Shown: positions 17,706 through 27,799, counted from the stretch's first letter. The stretch: DNA of 64,000 nucleotides from Chitinophaga rhizophila (GCF_019492185.1 NZ_JAICCF010000003.1:1-64000), one strand, 5' to 3'. Notes: generated by a model from the sequence alone, not told the origin. Program-made: numbers and translations.

Positions 17706-18470
17706 AGTTGCACAGCAATTTTGGTTAGTAAAATGGTTGGTCTGCGTTAAACCCAATAACCCCCCGTGCAGTGTACTTTACACTACAAAAATTGGATATA
17801 AGAACACCCTGGACACAATAGAGCCTAGATTACTCTGGTCATCTGAGCTGTTGGACTGTGGCAGTTAAGGTGTCCTAGTTATTGGGAAAATCCTATGTGA
17901 TAAAAGCATCGACAGCGTCGTAGGTACCCAACTTTATTGTTTAGCTAGTTTCAATAGGTATATAAACCTTTAATCGAACATTCTTTTCAGATCTTGTTCC
18001 CCTTGTATACTATGAGAAAGTAAAATTTAACAGTAAGGTAATGTCCATAAGCAAACTTTTTTGTGAGAAATGTTTGTAGTACTAATCTTCTCTTTATGTC
18101 CCCATATTGGGGAGTGACCCCTTCGTTCGTGAAAGAAGCAATGGTATTCTTTCTTGACTCTAAAAATAGGTAGTGTCGTATTCCGAATATTTTATTTATT
18201 ACAAACCAATATTATTTTCCTGATCAAAAAATATTGTTATCACTCCTATAAAATGTATTACCTTTTAAGTAATTTCAAGGGGAACTAATACATTCAGTAT
18301 TTACAGGGAATGCCAGTACACTTTAGTACGCCCACACTTTTTTAATCCATCTGATAAATAACACAATAGCCAGGTTTGTTGTCCCATAGATGACTTGCCT
18401 GGTAAACTATTTGTTATACGTACCTAAATCAAAGACTAACAACAGTCCACTATACTGTTGAGACGGATCT
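17706..18470. other. long divergent intergenic region between susC-like and fecI-like genes
   Basis: 765 bp without a credible gene. It must hold the divergent promoters. I see one short palindrome (AGTGTACTTTACACT at 17770-17784) ~70 bp upstream of the SusC start, which could be an operator. No TAnnTTTG element with good spacing is obvious, in keeping with control of susC by an ECF sigma factor. Otherwise I see nothing. Confidence 0.5.
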
Positions 18471-19019
18471 ATGAAAGAAGAGAAGCTAAATAACGAAGCC
18501 GACATCTTACAACGCTTGCAGAAAGGAGAGGAGTCTGCCTTACGGGAGCTTGTGGATATGTACCGTCCACAGATGCTAATGGAAGCTTATTACCTCCTCC
18601 GTGATATGGCTGAGGCCGAAGATATCGTACAGGAAGTATTTATCCGCTTCTGGAATCTAAAGGATAGGGTCGAACTCAAACCATCTCTACTCGCATACCT
18701 CCTGCGCGCTACCCGCAATGAGAGCATTATCAAGATTAAAAAAGATAAAACCAGAGATAAAAAACAACATGGCTACAACTACTTCCTTGAGTCCAGCACT
18801 CAAATGAAACCGTTCGAGAGTGCAGAATTAGCAGAACAACTGCAATCAGCTATTGAACACATACCTCCCGCTGCACGGAAGTCCTTCATTAAGCTTTACC
18901 TGGAAGATAAAAGTCAGAAAACTATTGCTGCCGAACAAAACATTAGCCTGCAGGTGGTAAAGAATAATATCAGTAAAGCTTTAAAAATTCTGCGTGAAAA
19001 ACTACACACAGCAAAATAA
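18471..19019 (+). CDS. FecI-like ECF RNA polymerase sigma factor
   Basis: A 182-residue sigma-70 family protein. Region 2 lies at residues ~25-90 (LVDMYRPQMLMEAYYLLRDMAEAEDIVQEVFIRFWNLK) and region 4 at ~125-180 (IEHIPPAARKSFIKLYLEDKSQKTIAAEQNISLQVVKNNISKALKIL). There is no C-terminal extension. It lies directly upstream of a FecR-type anti-sigma factor (50-bp gap) and is divergent from an STN-containing SusC, the usual trio for cell-surface signalling. It probably directs RNA polymerase to the susC promoter when the ligand is bound. Confidence 0.95.
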   Translation: MKEEKLNNEADILQRLQKGEESALRELVDMYRPQMLMEAYYLLRDMAEAEDIVQEVFIRFWNLKDRVELKPSLLAYLLRATRNESIIKIKKDKTRDKKQHGYNYFLESSTQMKPFESAELAEQLQSAIEHIPPAARKSFIKLYLEDKSQKTIAAEQNISLQVVKNNISKALKILREKLHTAK

Positions 19020-19069
19020 TTTGAAAAGGAAGGTTACTTATTGACTAAATATTACTTTATATAGTAGAA

Positions 19070-20224
19070 ATGAAAACGAATCTCGAAGATATCAGAATAT
19101 TAGTGTGGCAGGAAATATCCGGAAACCTCTCAGAAGCCGGAAGGGAGACGTTATTCAAGGAAATAGCAATTAATGAAGACGCACGCGAAATGCGTGAAGA
19201 TCTTTTAAAGGTAATTACGCCAGATATTATTGACCACATCAAAAGCCAACCATTTCAAGATCCTGCTGATGCCATTATCGATCGCATACACCGTCAGAAA
19301 AGAAAGAAAGTTCTGACCATCAGTACAATCACCGTTGCCGCTACTGCCGCAGCTGCTATTATTGCTTTTATGGCAGTTCCCGGGCTATTCAGACCCGAAC
19401 GCCCTGCTAACCAGCCCGTACCAATAACCGCCAGTATTCAGCCTGGCAATAGCAAGAATATACAGCTTCAATTAGCAGGCGGACAAGTAATTGACCTGAA
19501 TACGGATACAAGCCAGGTTATTGCCGGTAACCTCACCATGCGGTCCAGCAATAAGACACTGACATATTCAGCGACACCATCAGGTAATACAACGGAATTT
19601 GCCGTACTGACCGTCCCGGCCGGAAAAGATTATACTATCCACCTGTCAGATGGTACCGAAGTACAGCTGAATGCCGCTACATCCATCCGGTTTCCGGTGT
19701 CATTTAATGGTGGCCTCCGCGAAGTATATATCAACGGAGAGGCTTATCTAAAAATCGCTAAACAGGCTAACCAACCCTTTATCGTACACCTGCCTAATAC
19801 TACTGTCAATGTATTGGGAACAGAATTCAATGTCAACACTTATGACAGTGGTATAGCTAAAATTGCACTTGTAAACGGTGCTGTTAAGATTGTCGGAACC
19901 AAAGACAGCCTGCAACTGACCCCAGGTCAAGAAGCTGTTGCCACCAATAACCTCATCAGGACGGCCCCATTTGATGAACTGGACGTCCTTAGCTGGAGAA
20001 TTGGCAAATTTATCTTCAGTAACGCCAAATTGGAAGAAGTCTGCAAAGTGATTCCAAGACTATACGGCGTGTCCCTGGCGCTTGATAACAAAGAAGTAGC
20101 CGATAAAAGGTTCTCAGGTGTAATTGATAGACATCAACCAGTTGAAAACCTACTTAAAGCATTAAAAGCTACCAATGGTATAGATTATTATACAGACAAA
20201 GACGGTAACTTTCATATAAAATGA
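19070..20224 (+). CDS. FecR-like anti-sigma factor with DUF4974
   Basis: A 384-residue single-pass inner-membrane protein. The cytoplasmic N-terminus is ~80 residues and the membrane segment is at about residues 83-103 (VLTISTITVAATAAAAIIAF). The periplasmic FecR domain follows (LTVPAGKDYTIHLSDGTEVQLNAATSIRFP, VYINGEAYLKIAK, VNVLGTEFNVNTY). The C-terminal DUF4974 (NAKLEEVCKVIPRLYGVSLAL) is the part expected to touch the STN domain of the SusC transporter. It is co-transcribed with the sigma factor. Unlike most such loci, no SusC gene follows; the next 1.4 kb is repeat DNA. Confidence 0.95.
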   Translation: MKTNLEDIRILVWQEISGNLSEAGRETLFKEIAINEDAREMREDLLKVITPDIIDHIKSQPFQDPADAIIDRIHRQKRKKVLTISTITVAATAAAAIIAFMAVPGLFRPERPANQPVPITASIQPGNSKNIQLQLAGGQVIDLNTDTSQVIAGNLTMRSSNKTLTYSATPSGNTTEFAVLTVPAGKDYTIHLSDGTEVQLNAATSIRFPVSFNGGLREVYINGEAYLKIAKQANQPFIVHLPNTTVNVLGTEFNVNTYDSGIAKIALVNGAVKIVGTKDSLQLTPGQEAVATNNLIRTAPFDELDVLSWRIGKFIFSNAKLEEVCKVIPRLYGVSLALDNKEVADKRFSGVIDRHQPVENLLKALKATNGIDYYTDKDGNFHIK

Positions 20225-20439
20225 TTCATCGCCATCTCGATACTTCATCCAATGTTGCCTCCAAAACAAATTCTCTTTAACGTTCCCCAACAAAGTGAAT
20301 TAGACTTCATCCATTGTACTCCCATCCTTTAAGGAGACATGCCATCACCATAACTAATTATACATACCCCTAATCCCCCTGAGTACTATAAAATAAAATT
20401 ACAGACCACCCTTTTAATATTACTTTCCTACTTTCAATT

Positions 20440-21455
20440 CATAACTACCAGCTATATCAACCCTAGTCCCAAATTAGTATTGCCTACCCTTCAATATGCC
20501 CTCCTCTTGCCCTTAACTCATAACTACCAGCTATATCACCGTGGCCTCCAGACTAGTATCATCCACTCTTTCAATATTCCGTCTTACCACCAATTCATAA
20601 CTACCAGACATATCACCCCCTAGTCCCTAAACTAGTATAGACCCACCCATAGATATGCCGTCTTACTCCCAATTCTACTAGATATATCAACCCTAGTCCC
20701 TAAACTAGTATTATTCCCCCTCTAAGGCGCAGCCCTACCCCTAATTCATAACTGCCAGCTATATCAACCCTAGTCCCAAATTAGTATTGCCTACCCTTCA
20801 ATATGCTCTCCTCTTGCCCTTAACTCATAACTACCAGCTATATCACCCTGGCCTCCAGACTAGTATCATCCACTCTTTCAATATTCCGTCTTACCACCAA
20901 TTCATAACTACCAGACATATCACCCCCTAGTCCCCAAACTAGTATAGATCCACCCATAGAGATGCCGTCTTACGCCCAATTCTACTAGATATATCAACCC
21001 TGGCTCCCAGATTAGTATTATCTCCCCTCTAAGGTGCAGACCTCCCCCTAATTCATAACCACCAGCTATATCACCCCTAGTCCCAAACTAGTGTTGCCTA
21101 CCCTTCAATATGCTCTCCTCTTGCCCTTAACTCATAACTACCAGCTATATCACCCTGGCCTTCAGACTAGTATCATCCACTCTTTCAATCTTCCGTCTTA
21201 CCACCAATTCACAACTACCAGCTATATCACCCTAGCCTCCAGACTAGTATCATCCACTCTTTCAATCTTCCGTCTTACCACCAATTCATAACTACCAGAC
21301 ATATCACCCCCTAGTCCCTAAATTAGTATAGATCCACCCATAGAGATGCCGTCTTACTCCCAATTCTACTAGCTATATCAACCCTAGTCCCTAAACTAGT
21401 ATTATTCCCCTCTAAGTTGCCGACCTCCCCCTAATTCATCACTACCAGATATCAA
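20440..21455. repeat. satellite-like higher-order repeat (A-B-C-D units, 307-bp period)
   Basis: About fourteen degenerate ~77-bp monomers follow each other, each with a TTCATAACTACCAG-like head (shortened in type D) and a small CTAGTCC..ACTAGTAT inverted motif. They are of four types (A, B, C, D) ordered ABCD, ABCD, ABBCD and a truncated A. The heads of type A are at 20441, 20748, 21055 and 21438. The first two periods are exactly 307 bp and the third is 383 bp, because type B is duplicated (heads at 21134 and 21211). The plus strand is C-rich and very poor in G. No coding potential is apparent: the one short ORF inside has repeat-derived sequence. A very degenerate copy may begin near 20354. 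Confidence 0.92.
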
Positions 21456-21655
21456 CCTGATCCAACGCTTGCCATCCCTAAAATATCAATATACTCATAC
21501 CTTTAACTCCTCTTGTACCACTAAACCTGAATCTCCCGAAAGCAGACGGGCTAACCGGCAACCATTAGCTTCCTACCCAATAATGCATCATATCACCATC
21601 AAATCACCTCTACCTGACACTCACCGAATTACAGATTAATTGTAATTTTACCCCC

Positions 21656-22447
21656 ATGTTACAAGTCAGCCAATTATTCATCTACCCCGTAAAATCCCTG
21701 GGCGGCATCGCCCTTGACAAAGCAGATATTACTGACCGCGGCTTCCTGTACGACCGCCGATGGATGCTGATTGATGACAATAACCGGTTCCTGACGCAAC
21801 GGGAACACTATATAATGGCCCTGTTCAAACTACAGTTACAGCCAGATGGAATAGCAGTTCGCTTTAAGGACGCTACCTTCACTATTCCCTTTGAACCGCA
21901 GACCAATATCTCCGAACAGGTAGTTATATGGAATGATACCTGTACAGCCATCATTGTCAGTGAAGCGGCTAATCAATGGTTCTCAGAACGAATGCAGCTG
22001 CCCTGCCGGCTGGTCTACATGCCTGACAATGCTCACCGTCAGGTGGAAACCGACTATGCCCAAAACGGTGAGATCGTTTCTTTCGCCGATGCATACCCCT
22101 TCCTGTTGATAGGTCAGGCTTCCCTGGATGAACTGAATAGTAGACTGGAACAGCCGGTCCCTATCAACCGTTTCCGCCCTAATATCGTATTTACCGGAGG
22201 AAGCCCCTACCAGGAAGACGAAATGCACCAGTTTACCATAGGAAATGTCACCTTCTATGGTGTCAAACCCTGTGGACGTTGTGTCATGACCACCGTAGAT
22301 CAACAAACGGCCTCCAAAGGTCAGGAGCCACTGAGAACGCTGGCCGGTTATCGAACCAGTAATAAAAAGGTGCTCTTCGGACAAAACCTCCTTCATAACG
22401 GACAAGGCGTTATTCACACCGGAGATATCCTGCATCTTATAGAATAG
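21656..22447 (+). CDS. MOSC domain-containing protein (YcbX/mARC-like)
   Basis: A 263-residue protein with an N-terminal beta-barrel domain (LFIYPVKSLGGIALDKADI, then GFLYDRRWMLID) and a C-terminal MOSC domain containing RFRPNIVFTGG and the conserved Cys region VKPCGRCVMTTVD. In YcbX and mARC that Cys binds the molybdenum cofactor, which supports reduction of N-hydroxylated compounds. There is no C-terminal ferredoxin domain, unlike E. coli YcbX, so an external electron donor would be needed. The gene is isolated, with repeat DNA upstream. Confidence 0.9.
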   Translation: MLQVSQLFIYPVKSLGGIALDKADITDRGFLYDRRWMLIDDNNRFLTQREHYIMALFKLQLQPDGIAVRFKDATFTIPFEPQTNISEQVVIWNDTCTAIIVSEAANQWFSERMQLPCRLVYMPDNAHRQVETDYAQNGEIVSFADAYPFLLIGQASLDELNSRLEQPVPINRFRPNIVFTGGSPYQEDEMHQFTIGNVTFYGVKPCGRCVMTTVDQQTASKGQEPLRTLAGYRTSNKKVLFGQNLLHNGQGVIHTGDILHLIE

Positions 22448-22584
22448 TCAATGCGCTGTTCCGGAACCGATATTAAATATTAATATAATCACTATCTTGT
22501 TGCCTGTTATTGCATTGCCTGACATCTCAGGGAATTAAACTTTGCATTGGACAATCTATCTTATTCGGGACAAACTGCCTATCC

Positions 22585-23613
22585 ATGAAAAAACTGCATG
22601 CCATCCTACTGGCTTCTATCACACTGTATTCCTGCAGATCTGCAACTAATCTGGTGTATATCAGCGTACAGGAACCCGCCCCTGTCACACTTGCTTCAGG
22701 TATTAAAAAAGTGGGGATCATCAACCGGAGCATCAGCACAGACAAGAAAAAGGCGCTTGACTTCGTCGATAAAGCACTTACACCAGAAGTCGAGAACCTG
22801 GAGGTGCTGGCAGCGGAAGCCAGTGTTATCGGACTGGCGGATGAACTTATCAAGAATAACCGCTTTACAGATGTCATCGCTTTCAATAGTATCGACTTTG
22901 CGTCCAATACTCCCGGACGTTTCCAGCAACCCTTATCCTGGGATATCATTGCCAGGATCTGCCAGGATAAGCATGTTGATGCGCTCTTCTCCCTGGAACT
23001 TTTTGACACTAACTCCAGAGTAACCGACGCTGCGCTTACACTCACCCTGGGCAGAAAAGCAGGTATACAACACCAGGCTAATATGCTGGCAACTATCAAA
23101 ACCGGCTGGCGGATATATGACCCGATAGATCGCGTAGTCGTTGATGAATTTCCTATTACCAAAGAGGTTAACTTCTTGGTAGACGGATTTAACCTGGTCA
23201 ACTCTACCGGCGCTAAGCTAAACCGTAGAGATGCCATCACGAGCGTAAGCCACCAGGCAGGGGCAGATTATGCTTCCAGGCTCGTTCCTTATTGGATAAG
23301 GGTAAACCGGGACTACTATGTCAGAGGCAATAAAAGTTTCAGTATCGCTAAACGGATGGCGCAGACTGGTAACTGGAACGGCGCAGCCGGATTATGGGAA
23401 AAAGAAACCAACGCCAGGAAGAGCAAAATAGCTGGCAGGGCATGTTATAATATGGCCATCATCTGTGAAATAAACGGACAACTGGATCAGGCCATTCAAT
23501 GGGCACAGAAAGCCTATGAAAATTACAATAATAAACTGGCGCTTCGGTATATCAATATACTCAGAAACAGGCAGGAAACTAACAAACTGGTGAAGTACCA
23601 ACAGGCTGATTAA
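22585..23613 (+). CDS. DUF6340 family lipoprotein with C-terminal TPR
   Basis: A 342-residue lipoprotein. I start it at the ATG at 22585 because it places the lipobox (Cys17 in LYSCRSA) correctly. The middle has a Bacteroidota pattern (PVTLASGIKKVGIINRS, then RICQDKHVDALFSLELFDTN). The last ~80 residues look like TPR helices (WNGAAGLWEKETNA, ACYNMAIICEINGQLDQAIQWAQKAYE). The function is unknown. It probably sits on the periplasmic side of the outer membrane. Confidence 0.75.
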   Translation: MKKLHAILLASITLYSCRSATNLVYISVQEPAPVTLASGIKKVGIINRSISTDKKKALDFVDKALTPEVENLEVLAAEASVIGLADELIKNNRFTDVIAFNSIDFASNTPGRFQQPLSWDIIARICQDKHVDALFSLELFDTNSRVTDAALTLTLGRKAGIQHQANMLATIKTGWRIYDPIDRVVVDEFPITKEVNFLVDGFNLVNSTGAKLNRRDAITSVSHQAGADYASRLVPYWIRVNRDYYVRGNKSFSIAKRMAQTGNWNGAAGLWEKETNARKSKIAGRACYNMAIICEINGQLDQAIQWAQKAYENYNNKLALRYINILRNRQETNKLVKYQQAD

Positions 23614-23626
23614 GATAATTCTATAA

Positions 23627-23655
23627 AGGGTGTATTACCGTTGGTGATACACCCT
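23627..23655. terminator. hairpin between convergent genes
   Basis: A 9-bp perfect stem (AGGGTGTAT pairing with ATACACCCT), just after the DUF6340 gene and before the convergent DUF2461 gene. The T-run is weak. Confidence 0.5.
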
Positions 23656-23739
23656 CCAACTTCTTACCGCCCCAGCTGCAACAAGGGCAACCCTTCAGGC
23701 AACTAAGAGCGTACGCGCTTGCTTTTGATGCGAAGGCAG

Positions 23740-24429
23740 TTACAATGATTCTCCGTTGATATCTGTTGTTAATACATCACTCATATAATCAAGGAAAGGA
23801 CGCATCTGTTTGAAACCATTGCTCATTTCCTTCAGGAATTGTCCACTGAACACTACCTCATCAGGAAAGTCCTTCTTCAGGATAAACTGCTTGAAACGTA
23901 ACAGGTCTATCGCTTCATGTTTAGCATCATACCCTTTCGGCATTACCTTTAACTGCTCTCCCTGCAATGCACCAAAATTATTCACGAATGTTTTGGCCTG
24001 CAAAATCTTACGCAATGGTGTAGCATCAAATGCAATCTCTTCCCGGATACGTTTCAGATCTTCTTTTTCAGGCCCCCAGAAACCACCGGCTACGAAAGTG
24101 TTCCCCGGCTCGAGGTGAAAGTAATACCCTCCGCGACGATACTTGGTTGCACGTTTAAAACTACCGGCCCAATGCTGCTTATAGGGCGTTTTATCCTTGG
24201 AAAAACGGGTATCTCTGTAAATACGGTATAAACTATCCTTACCTGAAAGCGTCTCTATCTCGTCGTGTGTTTTAAGCTCCTGCAACAGGCTCTCCGCAAA
24301 TTGCTCAACAATAGCCAACTCCTGCAGGTAATCATCTTTATGCGCATTAAACCATTCCCTGTTATTGTTCTTTTTTAACTTATCCAGAAAATCAAATACT
24401 GAAGCTTTCAGCACTAACTGTTTTGCCAT
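23740..24429 (-). CDS. DUF2461 domain-containing protein
   Basis: A 229-residue protein that matches the DUF2461/TIGR02453 pattern over its length: FLDKLKKNNNREWFNAHKDDY, then YRIYRDTRFSKDKTPYKQHW, GGYYFHLEPGNTFVAGGFW, and a C-terminal KDFPDEVVFS. The family is widespread and of unknown biochemical role. No signal peptide. Confidence 0.9.
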   Translation of the reverse strand: MAKQLVLKASVFDFLDKLKKNNNREWFNAHKDDYLQELAIVEQFAESLLQELKTHDEIETLSGKDSLYRIYRDTRFSKDKTPYKQHWAGSFKRATKYRRGGYYFHLEPGNTFVAGGFWGPEKEDLKRIREEIAFDATPLRKILQAKTFVNNFGALQGEQLKVMPKGYDAKHEAIDLLRFKQFILKKDFPDEVVFSGQFLKEMSNGFKQMRPFLDYMSDVLTTDINGESL

Positions 24430-24779
24430 ACAACCATTTTTAAATAACCAGCTAAAGGTACATTATACCACGCACGTAAAATGTATAAGAAACTCTAAAC
24501 TTATGCACTATTCGACTAATTATAAACATGTCATTCGTTACACAAAAAGACAAATCCAAACTTTAGAAGACAACATTAACCATTCAGCATTTCTGGTAAA
24601 CATTAGCCACAAAGAATGGAATAATGTAGCGATTGCTGCACACGGATAATTACACGATTCATACACTGATCCCCCTGATCTGTACAGCAACCCTTCTCCT
24701 GATTTATCAGATTTTTACATAGAACCCCTATTGAGTTGTAAACTCAGGGAAACGCAATACGCTTAAACATATATGCAAT
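24430..24779. other. intergenic region, no features seen
   Basis: 350 bp between the divergent DUF2461 and hydrolase genes. Both promoters must lie here, but I find no exact TAnnTTTG element, hairpin or repeat. A minus-strand TACCTTTA near 24454 is one base off the -7 consensus. Confidence 0.4.
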
Positions 24780-25640
24780 ATGACAATCTCTTTAACTGAA
24801 AGTGCAATCACCACTCCCACACAATTACTGAATACCAGCAAGGGGAAATTTGCCTATCGTGTACTAGGAGCGGGGCAGCCAATGATCTTACTTAACCGGT
24901 TCCGGGGCACACTTGATAGCTGGGACCCTGCATTCCTGGACCAGCTGGCGGCACATTATCAGGTGGTGACGCTGGACTATCCCGGCATCGGCAGATCCTC
25001 AGGTACGCTGCCTACAGATACTCAGTCAATGGCCGAATCAGTGAAAGCATTTACCGATACACTCGGACTTCAGCAATTTGTAATAGGAGGGTGGTCTTAT
25101 GGAGGAATAATGGCGCAGGCATTTGCCGCTACTTATCCGGAGTTGGTTGCCGGAGTAATTGTGATTGGTAGCAATCCACTGGGAACTAACCCTGTACCGC
25201 CAGAGCAGATATTTTTTGACACAGCTTTGAAGCCTGTCAATGACCTTGCAGATGAAATGATATTATTCTTTGAACCTGCCTCTCAAATCAGTGTAGCAGC
25301 AGGAGAACGCTCGCATGAGCGTATTGCACAGCGACAGGAAGATCAGGATATTCCTGTCACACCTGACGTATTTCCTTTGTACTTTAAGGGAGGTGGAGAT
25401 GCCAGGCTGGATCCTTATCACAATCGTGAGAAGCTCTTAACTACGACATTGCCAATACTTGTACTGATGGGAGATCATGACCCGAGTTTTCCGGTGGAAA
25501 ACTGGTTTCCTTTAGTGAAGCAAAGTAAAACAATGCAACTGATTATCCTACCGCAAACCGGGCATGGGCCACAGCATCAGTATCCGGAATTATGCGTGGA
25601 TTATATCAGGGCATTTATAGAAAGAAAGATTAATTACTAG
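24780..25640 (+). CDS. alpha/beta hydrolase
   Basis: A 286-residue soluble hydrolase. Oxyanion and nucleophile regions are clear: LDYPGIGRSSG, the nucleophile Ser in GGWSYGG near residue 109, Asp in LMGDHDPSFP and His in PQTGHGPQHQYP. It looks like a haloperoxidase/esterase-type enzyme. No lid insertion points to a substrate. It stands alone and is convergent with the next gene, with a shared terminator. Confidence 0.9.
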   Translation: MTISLTESAITTPTQLLNTSKGKFAYRVLGAGQPMILLNRFRGTLDSWDPAFLDQLAAHYQVVTLDYPGIGRSSGTLPTDTQSMAESVKAFTDTLGLQQFVIGGWSYGGIMAQAFAATYPELVAGVIVIGSNPLGTNPVPPEQIFFDTALKPVNDLADEMILFFEPASQISVAAGERSHERIAQRQEDQDIPVTPDVFPLYFKGGGDARLDPYHNREKLLTTTLPILVLMGDHDPSFPVENWFPLVKQSKTMQLIILPQTGHGPQHQYPELCVDYIRAFIERKINY

Positions 25641-25660
25641 TCGTTAACAGACGAGAAAAC

Positions 25661-25697
25661 AGCCAGCTGCAAATATTACAGCTGGCTTTCTCTTTTA
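25661..25697. terminator. bidirectional terminator
   Basis: A perfect 9-bp stem (AGCCAGCTG pairing with CAGCTGGCT) followed by TTCTCTTTT on the plus strand, between the convergent hydrolase and SDR genes. Confidence 0.8.
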
Positions 25698-26681
25698 TAC
25701 TGTTCCTGTTCTTTTACTAAGTAAATAAGTGGCAAGTCCGAAAGCGCCTCCCAGTAGCAATCCTGCACTGATCATACGCTTTGTTTGCGGTGATAGCCGT
25801 GGCCGCGAATTACCATTTGTGCTCATCGAGAAATTGACGGAATTGAACAAGTTACCATCCGTAACTTCTGTAGGATCAGCAATCTTAAAGTATCCTTTCA
25901 TCAACATACCTGTTATTTTCGACATCCACTCCGGTGCCAGTGCATGACCCAATTTGAATAGCCAGGGCGCACCTCCGGGATAGCGGGTGGATTTAGGATG
26001 TATGATAGAAGCCCTTACGCTTCGTGCTACGATCCTCGGATCATAAACAGGCGGTGAAGGTTTCAATACTTTACCGGTATAATTGCCTGCATGCTGAATA
26101 CCTGGCGTATCAAGGAATGCGGGAAATAAATCTACAATATGGATATCAGGCCACTCTGTTAATTCGCCTTTCAATGACTCAAAGAAGCCCCTCAAAGCAA
26201 ATTTACTGGCAGTATAGGCACCACCGAAAGGTACCGCCACATAGCCTCCTATAGAAATATTATTGATCAGTATGCCTGCGCCCTGCCGCTTGAAGTGAGG
26301 CAGTACTGCGTGTGCACCACTCATGTATCCCAGCAGATTAGTATCTATGACCTTCTGGTGGGCCTCCCAGGGCATTTCGTCGAAGGTGCCTGCTGCCAGT
26401 ACACCGGCATTATTTACCCATACATCTATGCGCCCTTTCCACTCAAAAGCCTTCACAGCTAGTCTATGCATCGCGGTGTTGTCAGTCACATCCGTTGGTA
26501 CAACCAGCACTTCACTGCCTATCTTCCTGCATTCTTCTGCCAGTTCTTCTAATACGGCTTCATTCCTGGAGGCCAATACCAGTGATGCTTTTCCCTCCGC
26601 CAGTTCAAAGGCTGTTGCTCTGCCGGCACCACTGGATGCACCGGTGATAACTACAACTTTATCTGCGATCTGATTTTCCAT
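25695..26681 (-). CDS. SDR family oxidoreductase with C-terminal membrane segment
   Basis: A 328-residue short-chain dehydrogenase: TGASSGAGRATAFELAEG near the N-terminus, NNAG near residue 90, catalytic YTASK, and PAFLDTPG after it. The last ~30 residues (RMISAGLLLGGAFGLATYLL) form one hydrophobic helix, so the enzyme is probably membrane-anchored. The second Gly position of the cofactor loop reads GASSGAG where most have GIG. The substrate is unknown. Confidence 0.88.
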   Translation of the reverse strand: MENQIADKVVVITGASSGAGRATAFELAEGKASLVLASRNEAVLEELAEECRKIGSEVLVVPTDVTDNTAMHRLAVKAFEWKGRIDVWVNNAGVLAAGTFDEMPWEAHQKVIDTNLLGYMSGAHAVLPHFKRQGAGILINNISIGGYVAVPFGGAYTASKFALRGFFESLKGELTEWPDIHIVDLFPAFLDTPGIQHAGNYTGKVLKPSPPVYDPRIVARSVRASIIHPKSTRYPGGAPWLFKLGHALAPEWMSKITGMLMKGYFKIADPTEVTDGNLFNSVNFSMSTNGNSRPRLSPQTKRMISAGLLLGGAFGLATYLLSKRTGTV

Positions 26682-26759
26682 AAAAATCAGACTTCAAAAG
26701 CTGCGCCAACATCCTGACAGGCATACTGAACATTAGCGGCTTTATTTCATTCAAAATAG

Positions 26760-27524
26760 CTATACCTGCTTTTCCAAAAGTGTAACTACATGATCCCATT
26801 GCAGCTGTCTGGCAAAATCCAACGCTGTTTTACCGTCAGTTGTCTTGTGGTTAGCATCTGCGCCTTGCTGCAATAAAACTTCAACAGACGTCCTATTGCC
26901 GGCAATAGCTTCCCGATGCAACATGGTGTAACCTTTATCATCTGTGAAAGTGATCTCCTGTGGATACTCTTTCAGAAAATTAAGGAGGCTTTCTTTCATA
27001 TTGATGCTCATAGGATGCTCAATAATATGCTCCGGATGAGCATCCTGATCACGGATAATTTCAATCTTGTTGAAATCACCGAAGTCCAGTCCCCAGGCCT
27101 CATCGTGCCCTGCTCTATCTTCTGGCGACATGACTGACCTTAACTGGTGAATAGTGAAACCACCGTATGCTTTCCCTTCGCTGGCATACAACCAGTCGCT
27201 GATCTGATCAAGCGGAATAGTTACTTCGTCACCGTTCTTCACATTAGTCAGTGATTCGGGATCGTTCACCAATACGCCACTCACATAAGAGCCATCAAAT
27301 TGAATATCGTTTATCCACATGTGTTCTACCGTAGGTTCATCTTCTCCGGGGAACTGTTCCAGAAATGCTACTTTCACACATGCAAGGTCCAATGCTGGGA
27401 TGATGCGTCTCGCTTCCCAGCTGAGTTCACGCCAGAAATACCTGAAAGTTGCTCTTGCTTTCTCAAATGCCTGAATCATTTCAGGGCTATCGCCCTTTGC
27501 GTAGAAGATCTGATTATTATCCAT
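26760..27524 (-). CDS. DUF2314 domain fused to ankyrin repeats
   Basis: A 254-residue soluble protein. Residues ~15-140 follow the DUF2314 pattern (FEKARATFRYFWREL, then VEHMWINDIQFDGSYVSGVL, IPLDQISDWLYASEGKAYGG). Residues ~185-252 hold two ankyrin repeats (KGYTMLHREAIAGNRTSVEVLLQQGADAN and DGKTALDFARQLQWDHVVTLL). This architecture suggests protein-protein contact or an immunity-like or housekeeping role, but no partner is adjacent. Confidence 0.82.
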   Translation of the reverse strand: MDNNQIFYAKGDSPEMIQAFEKARATFRYFWRELSWEARRIIPALDLACVKVAFLEQFPGEDEPTVEHMWINDIQFDGSYVSGVLVNDPESLTNVKNGDEVTIPLDQISDWLYASEGKAYGGFTIHQLRSVMSPEDRAGHDEAWGLDFGDFNKIEIIRDQDAHPEHIIEHPMSINMKESLLNFLKEYPQEITFTDDKGYTMLHREAIAGNRTSVEVLLQQGADANHKTTDGKTALDFARQLQWDHVVTLLEKQV

Positions 27525-27799
27525 AGTTTTCTCAATAAAGATGCAGTGCTAAGTTCTGGATCTTATAGATGAAAACCTAACATCCCGATTGCCAGCATGG
27601 GTAGAAAATTGCCGATGCAGCGCAATAGCCAATTCACTACGTAATAACTACCATTAATTAAATGAAAAATGACACATCAGGATACCGCCTGGCCGATACC
27701 AGAAATGAAGAAACCTTTAATGTATGCTATTGCTGGTCTTACTGTTACCAACGTAATGTTACCCTGTGTCAGGCAATAGCTGTGATAGTCTGCAACTAT

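Noticed and set aside
21091..21291. 66-residue plus-strand ORF in the higher-order repeat
   Set aside because: Its sequence is translated repeat (LPTLQYALLLPLTHNYQ and so on) and it overlaps several monomers.
20440..21455. CRISPR array
   Set aside because: The units adjoin without unique spacers, the monomers are ~77 bp and degenerate, and no cas gene is in the window.
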